A stretch of 36,290 bases of DNA from Chloroflexota bacterium (lineage in GTDB: Bacteria > Chloroflexota > Anaerolineae > Anaerolineales > Anaerolineaceae): contig JAAZNC010000062.1 of NCBI GenBank assembly GCA_012798455.1, forward strand, positions 1 through 36,290, given 5' to 3'. Shown here in pieces: positions 27,082 through 34,867 of this stretch. A program made the translations under genes and the position numbers. The notes under the pieces were generated by a model. That model ran no database searches and had not been told where the DNA came from. It saw only the letters and a list, made by a program, of their open reading frames with translations. The first letter of the stretch is position 1. Every line of letters begins with the position of its first letter.

Positions 27082-27675
27082 CTATCTGGTTTTTAACTTG
27101 ATAAAAGTCCACACCCAGGCGAATAGCTCACGGAAATTCCACCACAATAATGAGACTTTGCGAAATTTCTTGGTATCAGCAGGAACCCCGATTGTATCCA
27201 TCTCGAGATATGAAGCAATGGCAATGGCACGTGGGAGATGAAAACGTTGGGTTACCAAGATAGCAGAGGAAATTTGATAGATATCCTTGGCACGTTTCAA
27301 TGAATCGAAAGTGGATATTCCCGCATCATCCATAACCAATAGTTTAGGTGAAATTCCGCGATTGGTCAGGTAGGTATTCATTGCTTTGGCTTCGTTGTGA
27401 TGGGTGGTCTTTCCGCCACTCAACAATACTTTTTCAAAGTTATTAAGGTTCAATAAATGGATGGTCTTATCCAGGCGATCTTGCAGGACTTTGGTGGGAA
27501 GATCATTAGGGTTGACTCCTGCACCAAAGACAATAATTACATTATATCTTGACGGGATCACTTGTTCCGTTTTGATCTTGACACGAGTCTTATTTAGGAG
27601 TCCCAGGCGGAAAACGATCAAAATAAATAATACAGAAAAGAAAAAGATGCCTACCCATTTCAAGAAAAATTGCAT
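27082..27675 (-). CDS. YdcF/SanA-family (DUF218) membrane-anchored protein
   Basis: One N-terminal membrane helix (residues about 6-26) is followed by a DUF218 domain. It shows NVIIVFGAGVN, a KVLLSGG strand, HNEAKAMNTYL, ISTFDSLKRAKDIY and LVTQRFHLPRAIAIA, the acidic and Arg-His pattern of the family. Members are linked to envelope integrity and vancomycin-type sensitivity in E. coli (SanA), but the reaction is not well defined. I take ATG at 27675 as start because it lies five bases after the upstream gene's stop and leads directly into the helix. A TTG at 27699 would give eight more residues and overlap the lipM-like gene. The protein is about 197 residues, normal for the family, and should face the outside of the membrane. 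Confidence 0.88.
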   Translation of the reverse strand: MQFFLKWVGIFFFSVLFILIVFRLGLLNKTRVKIKTEQVIPSRYNVIIVFGAGVNPNDLPTKVLQDRLDKTIHLLNLNNFEKVLLSGGKTTHHNEAKAMNTYLTNRGISPKLLVMDDAGISTFDSLKRAKDIYQISSAILVTQRFHLPRAIAIASYLEMDTIGVPADTKKFRKVSLLWWNFRELFAWVWTFIKLKTR

Positions 27676-27680
27676 GAGAT

Positions 27681-28502
27681 TTAAAGACGCCTTGTCCAAG
27701 AATCGTTGGCGTATTTCTCTTCAACCAGTTGCTTGGCTCTCCCTCTTTCACTATCGCTTAAATGACCGACCCTGATCTCTACACCCAGTGCATTACCAAA
27801 TCCGCAAACAACCGCTTGTGCAGCCTGCTTCCAGGTAATTTTGTTTGTACTGGCTGCAGCCAGATTGGTAGCCCTTGCACGAAGTTGAACGGCTGCCTGA
27901 TTTCTTTTCTCGTCATCCTCGAAAGCAAGTACTTGAGTAATACGGCTGATATCACCGTATAAAGGAATTGCTCCATGTTGCAGCACGCCATTGACTTTGC
28001 GTGCTTGAGCACTTCCAATGATCTTTTTATTGTCAAGCTTGATTTCATAATCAGAAGGAACTTCAAAGCAAATAGGATTGGAATTGTCCCTTTCTGATGC
28101 GGTTTTCTGTGGCTCAGAATTTACTGCCAGACCGAGATTTTTCAGCGCTGCTATCAAACCTTGTGACAGATGGCGGTAGCTTTCAAGGACGGAGCCTGCT
28201 GTATGGTCATCATCTTTGGATGCGCAGATGCAGTAGGTTAGTTCGTCTGCATGTAATATGGCTTTTCCACCCGTTGGGCGTCGCACTAATCCCCACCCTA
28301 AAGTTTGCAAGCGAGTTTCGTCTACATCCGATATGGTCTGTGATTGACCGAGGGATAAACAATTTGGATTCCAGGCATATAGACGCAAGGTGGTTGGTTG
28401 CAACGCGCTGGCAGTTGCTTCTAGAATAGCTTCATCAACTGCCATGTTCCAGGCTCCTTCTGATGGAGCATTAATGATAAGTCGCCAAAAGTTGCTTTCC
28501 AT
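27681..28502 (-). CDS. lipM: Octanoyltransferase LipM-like / lipoate-protein ligase family
   Basis: The 273-residue protein shows the LipM pattern: WNMAVDEAIL near the start, LSLGQSQ, RRPTGGKAILHADELTY (74-90), and NPICFEVPSDYEIKL followed by KKIIGSAQARKVNGVLQHG. Cys145 in ICFEVPS matches the acyl-enzyme cysteine of LipM, whereas LplA-type ligases lack it. LipM moves octanoyl groups from acyl carrier protein to GcvH, the first step of lipoyl assembly on the glycine cleavage system and 2-oxoacid dehydrogenases. The fused glyA-gcvT gene is about 3 kb away, which is a sensible metabolic link. It heads a minus-strand unit with the ydcF-like and TIM-barrel genes. A LipL-type amidotransferase, which also uses cysteine, is the main alternative. 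Confidence 0.82.
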   Translation of the reverse strand: MESNFWRLIINAPSEGAWNMAVDEAILEATASALQPTTLRLYAWNPNCLSLGQSQTISDVDETRLQTLGWGLVRRPTGGKAILHADELTYCICASKDDDHTAGSVLESYRHLSQGLIAALKNLGLAVNSEPQKTASERDNSNPICFEVPSDYEIKLDNKKIIGSAQARKVNGVLQHGAIPLYGDISRITQVLAFEDDEKRNQAAVQLRARATNLAAASTNKITWKQAAQAVVCGFGNALGVEIRVGHLSDSERGRAKQLVEEKYANDSWTRRL

Positions 28503-28515
28503 TGTGTTACCCTAG

Positions 28516-28527
28516 TGATTATAATCA
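28516..28527. promoter_or_regulatory. Palindromic bidirectional -10 element
   Basis: TGATTATAATCA is a perfect 12-base palindrome and reads TATAAT on both strands (28520-28525 plus, 28518-28523 minus). It lies in the 59-base gap between the divergent lipM-like and nucleoside kinase genes, 30-odd bases from one start and 13 from the other. No convincing -35 hexamer exists on either side. It may drive both genes. Confidence 0.5.
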
Positions 28528-28561
28528 AGATTGAATTTTACAATAGAATATCGGAAAACAA

Positions 28562-30277
28562 ATGAATGTACAAAAGATCATCCAAATAATGAATCCCCGT
28601 GAAACCGTGGAAATCTATCTACCGGATGGACGTACCTATGAGGGAATGCGTAATACTCCTATCTGGGAATTCATGAAGGCATTGCCGGAATGGGAACAGA
28701 TACCCATCGTTGGTGCGGTGATCGATGGGGAATTGCGTGAACTGACTTATCCGGTTAAGAAAGATTCCTATGTTAAACCGGTTAATATATCTGATTCTGA
28801 TGGCTCAAAGATCTATCGGCGTTCTCTGATCTTTCTATTGCAGGCGTCTTTCGAGGATGTTTTTCCCGAAATGGAGTTAACGGTCGACTATTCCGTACCG
28901 AGTGGCGGATATTTTTGTCGTGTGCGCGATCTTGAATCACTTTCCACAGAACAAGTGAAACAAGTGGAAGCACGTATGCGTAATCTGGTGCAGAAAGATC
29001 TGCCGATCAAACGTGAGGTCGTTTCATTGGATGAGGCACGTACATATTTTAAAACTAAACGCTATGACGATAAACTACAGCTTCTCAAATATCGTAATAA
29101 ACCGGACCTTGTCCTTTATCAACTCGAACAACATCGTGATTATCACCATGGTTATATGGTTCCGTCAACCGGTTTCATAAAAGTATTTGAATTAGTCCCG
29201 GTAGAAGAAGGATTCATTCTTCAGTATCCTCGTCGAAATACCCCTACTAAACTACTTCCCATGCCACAGTACACAAAATTGCGCGGTATATTTCACCAAT
29301 ATGGTGATTGGTTATCAAATTTGGGTATAGGTAGCGTTGGAACACTCAATGATGCCATTCTCGATCGCGGTATTCATGAGATTATTCTGGTATCCGAAGC
29401 TTTGCATGAACAGAAGATCTCCGAAATTGCCACTCAGATAGCCAATAGCAAACCGGAAAAGAAACTGGTGTTGATATCAGGTCCTTCCTCATCGGGGAAG
29501 ACCACTTTTTCCAAACGTCTGGCTATTCAATTACTTACCCACGGAATCAAACCTTTTGCATTGGAAATGGATAATTACTTTATTGACCGTGATAAAACTC
29601 CCAAAGATACAAATGGGAATCTGAATTTCGAAGCATTCGAAGCCATCAATCGCAACGCACTAGAAAAAGATTTATTGACATTGATGAAGGGTATTCCAGT
29701 TCAGCTTCCTAAATTTAATTTTCATGATGGCATCAGTGAACCGGGGGAAACTGTTATCTTAACTGGGGAACAAGTGATAATCATGGAAGGTATTCATGGC
29801 TTAAACCCAGCGTTGTTACCTCAGTTCCCACCACAGTCGATTTTCCGTATCTATATTTCCTGTTTGACTCAATTGAATCTGGACCGTTTTAACCGTATCT
29901 CCACTACCGATACGCGCATGTTGCGTCGGGTTGTGCGAGATTCATGGGCACGTAGTTTTAGCGCGCAGCGTACTATTTCAATGTGGGAATCGGTCAGGAG
30001 GGGGGAGCGGGAATATATCTTCCCTTACCAGGAAAATGCGGATGCTATTTTTAATTCAGCACTGGTATATGAACTGGCAGCTTTGTATCCCTACGCTGAA
30101 CCGCTGCTTCGCCAAATCCCTTTCGGTACCGAAGAATATCGCGAAGCAAAGCGATTGTTGGCGTTTCTAAACTGGTTTATCCCAATTGATCAGGAATTGA
30201 TTCCTGATAATTCCATTTTGCGAGAATTCATTGGTGGATCGGTCCTCGCTGACTTCAAGATCTGGAATCACTCCTAA
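28562..30277 (+). CDS. Nucleoside (uridine-type) kinase with TGS and ThrRS-like N-terminal domains
   Basis: The 571-residue protein has a TGS-like ubiquitin-fold domain (about 1-75) and then a region like the second additional domain of threonyl-tRNA synthetase (about 85-230). A uridine kinase/phosphoribulokinase-type P-loop kinase follows (about 300-500). Visible kinase motifs are the P-loop GPSSSGKTTFSKRL (307-320), LEMDNYFIDRDKTP, PKFNFHDG, and IIMEGIHGLNP. This domain order is known from annotated bacterial uridine kinases, but the role of the synthetase-like part is unclear. It has no aminoacylation core, so it is not a tRNA synthetase. It is transcribed alone, divergent from the lipM-like gene. 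Its stop is only three bases from the stop of the convergent aminotransferase gene, with no clear terminator between. Confidence 0.88.
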   Translation: MNVQKIIQIMNPRETVEIYLPDGRTYEGMRNTPIWEFMKALPEWEQIPIVGAVIDGELRELTYPVKKDSYVKPVNISDSDGSKIYRRSLIFLLQASFEDVFPEMELTVDYSVPSGGYFCRVRDLESLSTEQVKQVEARMRNLVQKDLPIKREVVSLDEARTYFKTKRYDDKLQLLKYRNKPDLVLYQLEQHRDYHHGYMVPSTGFIKVFELVPVEEGFILQYPRRNTPTKLLPMPQYTKLRGIFHQYGDWLSNLGIGSVGTLNDAILDRGIHEIILVSEALHEQKISEIATQIANSKPEKKLVLISGPSSSGKTTFSKRLAIQLLTHGIKPFALEMDNYFIDRDKTPKDTNGNLNFEAFEAINRNALEKDLLTLMKGIPVQLPKFNFHDGISEPGETVILTGEQVIIMEGIHGLNPALLPQFPPQSIFRIYISCLTQLNLDRFNRISTTDTRMLRRVVRDSWARSFSAQRTISMWESVRRGEREYIFPYQENADAIFNSALVYELAALYPYAEPLLRQIPFGTEEYREAKRLLAFLNWFIPIDQELIPDNSILREFIGGSVLADFKIWNHS

Positions 30278-30280
30278 CGA

Positions 30281-31513
30281 TCAATTCACTTTGCTTTTTG
30301 CGATGAATTGTTTGATAGCTTTTGCAAGACGGCTGATGCCTTCGTTGATCATCTCTGGAGTAGGATTCGAAAAGTTCAGGCGCATGGTATTATAATGACC
30401 ACCCTGTGCGTAGAATGAATCGCCCGGGACAAAAGCGACTTTAAATTTCAATGCTTCTTCTAGTAATTCACGTGAATTAATGCATTCTGGTAATGCCAGC
30501 CACAAGAAAAGACCACCTTGTGGATGTGTCCATCTAACCCCCTCTGGCATATGTTCTGCAAGAGTGTCCAGCATGACATCCCGGCGTTCGCAATAAATCT
30601 TGCGAATGAACTTGACATGTTCGTTGATAAAACCATCTTTTCCAACCTCATACGCGATCATTTGATTGAAGGTTGAGGTATGTAGATCTGTACCCTGTTT
30701 GGCATTGATCAATTTATGGATGACTTCAGTGGGAGCAATGATCCAGGCTAACCGTAATCCAGGCGAAAGTGTTTTTGAAAAAGTGCCCAGATAGATGACA
30801 TTGCCTGAATAACAATGTTCCTGTGCTCTGGTTTGGCTGTCAAGTACCACAATACTAGGTTGGTGTTCTCCTTCAAAACGTAATTGTCCGTAGGGATCAT
30901 CTTCGATGATCGGGACTCCATATTTTTCGGATAATTCGATCAGTTGCAACCGACGTTCAAACGAAAGGGTGACACCGGTGGGATTTTGGAAATTGGGCAG
31001 TATATAAATAAATTTCGGGCTGATACGCAGGGTTTTTTCTAATTCGGAAGTGATCATACCCTCTTCATCGAAGGGTACTGGGATAAACTCCGCACCATAG
31101 GCATTCCAGGCTTGAAGCGCGCCCACATAGGTTGGATCTTCCACCACAATGCGGTCCCCGGGATTGATGAATATCTTGCCCAGTAAATCGAGACCCTGCT
31201 GAGAGCCGGAAGTGATTAGGATATTTTCTGGAGTGATCTCAATGCCATAGCGACTGGATTGGTGCATGATCATTTCGCGCAGTGGATAATATCCATCTGT
31301 GGAACCGTATTGCAGTGCCATATCCCCCTGTTCGGTCAAGATGCGATTGCAGGCTGCTGTGAATTCCTTGATTGGAAAAGCATCTGGTGCGGGCATTCCG
31401 CCTGCAAACGAAATGACATTTGGTTCTTCCGTAAATTTCAATAATTCACGGATTACGGACCCTTTCATTCTTTGCGTTCTCTGTGCAAAACGATTATCCC
31501 AAGATGTTGCCAT
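30281..31513 (-). CDS. PLP-dependent aminotransferase, class I/II, LysN-like
   Basis: Fold-type I aminotransferase of 410 residues. The PLP lysine is Lys247 in GTFSKTLSPGLRLAW. NFQNPTG (Asn177) and EDDPYG (Asp205) supply the other cofactor contacts, and ISFAGGMPAPDAFP near the start is typical of the 2-aminoadipate aminotransferase (LysN)/MocR-like branch. Enzymes of this branch often accept 2-aminoadipate, leucine and other branched or aromatic amino acids. AGGAGG lies a few bases before the ATG, and the gene follows glyA-gcvT after only 19 bases, so both belong to one operon. The exact amino donor cannot be read from sequence. A leader peptide rich in Leu, Ile and Val upstream of the operon would suit a branched-chain or broad aminotransferase. 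Confidence 0.92.
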   Translation of the reverse strand: MATSWDNRFAQRTQRMKGSVIRELLKFTEEPNVISFAGGMPAPDAFPIKEFTAACNRILTEQGDMALQYGSTDGYYPLREMIMHQSSRYGIEITPENILITSGSQQGLDLLGKIFINPGDRIVVEDPTYVGALQAWNAYGAEFIPVPFDEEGMITSELEKTLRISPKFIYILPNFQNPTGVTLSFERRLQLIELSEKYGVPIIEDDPYGQLRFEGEHQPSIVVLDSQTRAQEHCYSGNVIYLGTFSKTLSPGLRLAWIIAPTEVIHKLINAKQGTDLHTSTFNQMIAYEVGKDGFINEHVKFIRKIYCERRDVMLDTLAEHMPEGVRWTHPQGGLFLWLALPECINSRELLEEALKFKVAFVPGDSFYAQGGHYNTMRLNFSNPTPEMINEGISRLAKAIKQFIAKSKVN

Positions 31514-31532
31514 GGAATCTTCCTCCTCTGGT

Positions 31533-34500
31533 TTATTTCATAAAACGGCTGACTATGGTGGCAATGGAAGGCAGGGAAACCCTATCTCCCCTGCATAAAT
31601 TATGAAGATCAACAGATTCAAGATTTTCTTTATTCTGATAGATTAATATCTTGGTTCCCTCGGTCGCGTATTTGTTTTCCACAAAAGCCTGTCCTGTCAG
31701 GAATTCTTCCTGGTCAATTGCACAACTAGTCACAGTACCAATAACTTTTCCGCGTTCATCCAATACCGAGTCGCCCAGATGTGCCATTTTGACGCGTTGC
31801 TGATCAAATCGAAAGCGTACCACTACACCGTTCCTCTTCATTTCTGATGCCAGGTACGCGTCCCGCCCGATGAACCAGGGTTTATAAACTTTAACAAACA
31901 AGGAGAACCCGGCTTCATTTACTCCCAAATTCAGCATCCCGCCCATTTCGTGACCATACAGCGGTAATCCGGCTTCCGTTCTTAACGAGTCACGTGCTCC
32001 TAATCCGCAAGGAAGTAACCCCAGCTTTTTGCCTTTCTCCAGCAGTTCATTCCAGATCTTGGGAGCCTGGTCAGGATGGATAAATAGTTCAAATGCCATC
32101 TTTTCCCCGGTATAACCAGTTCGGGAGATAATGACACTATTATTATGCAACATTCCTACACATAATTTGGTTCGTTTTAAAGCGTTAATATGCTTGACTG
32201 TTTCTTTATCCCATCCTAGGCTGCATAAAATCTGGCGTGATTTAGGTCCTTGTAGAGCGATATCCACACGCATACCTTTTCCTTCGGCGGGATCTTTCAG
32301 ATTGTGCAGTACTACGTCTCTGCCATAGGCGGACGCAGACGGATTTTCACGGTCTATTCGCACATCCCCTTTTCTAACTGCTTGAAACCAGTTCCAGTCT
32401 TTTTGTTCATTAGAAGCATTGACAACTACCAGGTATTCATGTCGTGCATAATGGTAGACAATAGTGTCATCAATTACATTGGCATCTGGATCAAGAAAAT
32501 GGGTATAACATGATTCTCCGATTTCCAATGAACCGATATCGTTTGCGCAAACACTATCCAGAAAAACTGCAGCTGCATCTCCTTCAGCAAGAAATACTCC
32601 CATATGAGATACATCGAACAATCCGGCAGCACTGCGTACAGCTTTGTGTTCATCTACTACCGATGAATACCATACTGGCATTTCCCAACCAGCGAATGGC
32701 ACCAACTTGGCACCTAGGTTCAGGTGTTCTTGGTAGAGGCAGGTATGTTTCAATTCTTCAGTTTCTTCACCTTTCCATTCAAAAAGAGGAAGTGCAGCTA
32801 CATTTTCAACCTGCTCCGTTTTTCCAATAAAAAATGGCTTTTGTTTGGCAGAGATGACGTCAGCCGATTTTAATCCTTTTTCCGGTTTGGTTTCCTTGAT
32901 GATAATTGGACCGGGTAATTTCTTCATTAAATCCTCATCAAATTTGATGAATCCATCCGAGAGATCACGTAGCCAATTGATCACTAACCCAGCCGATTTT
33001 GAAGGTATTATGATTTGATAACCATTCTCTATGCCGCAATTTGCGAGTGAAAACTGATATCGTTCTCCATCAATGAACAGCGATGCTGGCATGATCTCAT
33101 TCATCTTTAGCTGTTCAAGGTTTTCTATTAGAACATAGTCAAGGAATTGGCGTACCTGGGTGCCATTGATTGAAAAATAAAGTTCTTTTTCTTGGGTAGT
33201 GTTGTAATCATCCAGATAATAGAAGAAGGGGTAGGGATGGTCTTCGATTGAGAGATCACTACCTGCTTTTTCTGCTAGACTGCGAATGCGCATTTTTGCA
33301 TCTTCTAGAGTGGAAAAAGAAATCTTGGCACGCAAGCTATCGCTCTTACCACCCGGGAGATAATACGGTTCGATGGCATTAAAAAGATCGGCAATGATAT
33401 TGGCGACTTCCCGCAGGTCGTCTTCACGAAGACCACGTTGACTCACCCAGGGTGTGCCCATGCGCACTCCCCCTGCTTTGAAAGCAGATTTGTCACCGGG
33501 GATGGTATTGCGGTTTGCCACGATACCTGCAATATCCAAAATACGGGCGGCGATATCACCGGATAGGGTAGCTCCATCCTCGCCGGTCACCGTTTTGCAG
33601 TCAATATTAAGAAGATGGGAATCGGTACCACCAAAGGCAAGGCGCAAGCCCCGTTTTTTTAGTTGGTCTCCCAGTGCTTGGCAGTTCAATATGATTTGTT
33701 GCTGTAAAGCATTGAATTTTTCTGTTTTGGCAATCTTGAAGGCGGTCGCCATGGCAGCAAAAATCTGCACATGAGGACCACCCTGTTCGCCTGGAAAGAC
33801 CGCCTTATCAATCTTCTTGGCAAGAGCTGCATCTTTAGTGACAATACAGGCACCACGTGGACCACATAGGGTCTTGTGCGTTGTAAAAGTGATCACATCT
33901 GCAATGCCAAATGGGGAGGTGATTACTTTGGCAGCGATCATCCCTGCAATATGGGAAATATCCGCAAACAGATAAGCCCCTATTTCATCTGCGATCTTGC
34001 GAAATTCCTGCCAATTCGGAATCCAGGGGTAGGAAGAATAACCACAGATGATGATCTTGGGTTGGTGTTGCTGAGCCAGCTCACGTACAGTCTGAAAATT
34101 GATTTTTTCAGTTTCTGGGTCAACAGAATAATGAACTGCATTGTAGAGTTTCCCTGAACGGTTTACCGGGGAACCGTGTGACAGGTGTCCCCCATGGAAT
34201 AGGTCCATCCCCATGATGGTATCACCGGGATTGATCAGTGCTTGATAGACTGCATTGTTGGCAGGCGCTCCGGAAAGCGGTTGTACATTCACATAGAAAT
34301 CCTGCGGATCCATCGACTCGGGGCAGAATAACTCAGCACAACGCCGGCGGGCAAGGGATTCAAGTACATCAGCGAATTCGACGCCCTTATAATAACGGGG
34401 GTCTGAGTAACGACGATAGAGTGCCAGCTGTTCATCGAAATCCAAGATTTGGTTTTGGTTTTGAGTGCGCATATAATCCGGTGGATACCCTTCTGCATAT

Positions 34501-34679
34501 AAATTTTGCAACACAGAGGAGAGGCTATAGCGCACACTGGCAGGTGCTGAACTTTCGCTCGGAATAAAGATCAACTTCTTGATTTGGCGTTCTTCTTCCA
34601 GTTTGATCAGATGCTGCACTTCAGGGTCGATCTGTCCTAATTCTTCACGAAATAGATAATCATATTTATTTACATTCAT
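31533..34679 (-). CDS. glyA-gcvT: Fused serine hydroxymethyltransferase - glycine cleavage T protein
   Basis: One 1048-residue chain has two enzymes. Residues 1 to about 490 are serine hydroxymethyltransferase: LYAEGYP, VNVQPLSGAPANNA, FHGGHLSHGSPVNRSGKLYN, ADISHIAGMIAA, the PLP lysine Lys269 in TFTTHKTLCGPRGA, and GGVRMGTP. Residues about 645-1048 are aminomethyltransferase GcvT: FAGWEMPVWYSS, GLFDVSHMG with the catalytic-type Asp689, ISRTGYTGE, GLGARDSLRTEAGLPLYGHEM. Between them about 150 residues match neither. Both enzymes use the same 5,10-methylene-tetrahydrofolate pool, so the fusion may pass it between sites and turn two glycines into serine. SHMT departs from canonical at PSESSAP (usually ASEN) and VQPLSG (usually VQPHSG). 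AGGAAGG precedes the ATG. It is followed by the aminotransferase gene. Confidence 0.95.
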   Translation of the reverse strand: MNVNKYDYLFREELGQIDPEVQHLIKLEEERQIKKLIFIPSESSAPASVRYSLSSVLQNLYAEGYPPDYMRTQNQNQILDFDEQLALYRRYSDPRYYKGVEFADVLESLARRRCAELFCPESMDPQDFYVNVQPLSGAPANNAVYQALINPGDTIMGMDLFHGGHLSHGSPVNRSGKLYNAVHYSVDPETEKINFQTVRELAQQHQPKIIICGYSSYPWIPNWQEFRKIADEIGAYLFADISHIAGMIAAKVITSPFGIADVITFTTHKTLCGPRGACIVTKDAALAKKIDKAVFPGEQGGPHVQIFAAMATAFKIAKTEKFNALQQQIILNCQALGDQLKKRGLRLAFGGTDSHLLNIDCKTVTGEDGATLSGDIAARILDIAGIVANRNTIPGDKSAFKAGGVRMGTPWVSQRGLREDDLREVANIIADLFNAIEPYYLPGGKSDSLRAKISFSTLEDAKMRIRSLAEKAGSDLSIEDHPYPFFYYLDDYNTTQEKELYFSINGTQVRQFLDYVLIENLEQLKMNEIMPASLFIDGERYQFSLANCGIENGYQIIIPSKSAGLVINWLRDLSDGFIKFDEDLMKKLPGPIIIKETKPEKGLKSADVISAKQKPFFIGKTEQVENVAALPLFEWKGEETEELKHTCLYQEHLNLGAKLVPFAGWEMPVWYSSVVDEHKAVRSAAGLFDVSHMGVFLAEGDAAAVFLDSVCANDIGSLEIGESCYTHFLDPDANVIDDTIVYHYARHEYLVVVNASNEQKDWNWFQAVRKGDVRIDRENPSASAYGRDVVLHNLKDPAEGKGMRVDIALQGPKSRQILCSLGWDKETVKHINALKRTKLCVGMLHNNSVIISRTGYTGEKMAFELFIHPDQAPKIWNELLEKGKKLGLLPCGLGARDSLRTEAGLPLYGHEMGGMLNLGVNEAGFSLFVKVYKPWFIGRDAYLASEMKRNGVVVRFRFDQQRVKMAHLGDSVLDERGKVIGTVTSCAIDQEEFLTGQAFVENKYATEGTKILIYQNKENLESVDLHNLCRGDRVSLPSIATIVSRFMK

Positions 34680-34704
34680 AAATAGAATCCTTCCTGTAAC
34701 TTAT

Positions 34705-34745
34705 AAAAAAACACTTGTCCTTAGAGAAAGAGACAAGCGTTTTTT
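34705..34745 (-). terminator. U-tailed hairpin in the glyA-gcvT leader (candidate attenuator)
   Basis: On the minus strand AAAAAACGCTTGTC pairs with GACAAGTGTTTTTT over 14 positions with one G-T wobble, around a 12-base loop, and seven T follow the GACAAGTG arm. It lies only 26 bases before the glyA-gcvT ATG and downstream of two promoter candidates. It therefore looks like an attenuator, though it could also end transcription from the upstream hydrolase gene. Confidence 0.72.
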
Positions 34746-34755
34746 CAATCTCTGA

Positions 34756-34800
34756 TTAATCAAACACAAGTAATATGGGTAGCAATACCATGACAATCAT
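34756..34800 (-). CDS. Putative leader peptide of the glyA-gcvT operon
   Basis: A 14-codon frame, MIVMVLLPILLVFD then TAA, sits between the promoter candidates and the terminator hairpin. Nine of the 14 residues are Leu, Ile or Val, as in the leader peptides that control branched-chain amino acid operons in enterobacteria. A GGAG lies 11 bases before the first ATG, which is a rather long spacing. If the nearer promoter is used, an 11-codon version from the second ATG (34791) would be translated from an almost leaderless transcript. The frame is too short for coding statistics. Confidence 0.4.
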   Translation of the reverse strand: MIVMVLLPILLVFD

Positions 34801-34801
34801 T

Positions 34802-34830
34802 ATTCTACGGTCTCCAGGTTTCTGGGTCAA
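34802..34830 (-). promoter_or_regulatory. Candidate sigma-70 promoter P1 of glyA-gcvT
   Basis: On the minus strand TTGACC (34825-34830) and TAGAAT (34802-34807) are 17 bases apart, each one base off consensus. Transcription would begin near 34795, giving a leader of about 115 bases. Confidence 0.6.
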
Positions 34831-34836
34831 GGTAGG

Positions 34837-34865
34837 ATTATAAAAGAATTCCAGAAATCTATCAC
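34837..34865 (-). promoter_or_regulatory. Candidate promoter P2 of glyA-gcvT
   Basis: A perfect TATAAT (34837-34842 on the minus strand) has GTGATA, four of six consensus bases, 17 bases upstream. A transcript from here would include the GGAG before the first ATG of the leader peptide. Confidence 0.4.
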
Positions 34866-34867
34866 CA

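Noticed and set aside
30282-30310. CAATTCA-(15)-TGAATTG inverted repeat at the convergent gene ends
   Set aside because: The stem is AT-rich with a long loop, lies within aminotransferase codons, and lacks a T tract directly after it; too weak to call a terminator.
34746-34867. Glycine or tetrahydrofolate riboswitch upstream of glyA-gcvT
   Set aside because: I looked for the conserved glycine and THF riboswitch cores on the minus strand and found neither; the leader is also short. A covariance-model search would settle it.
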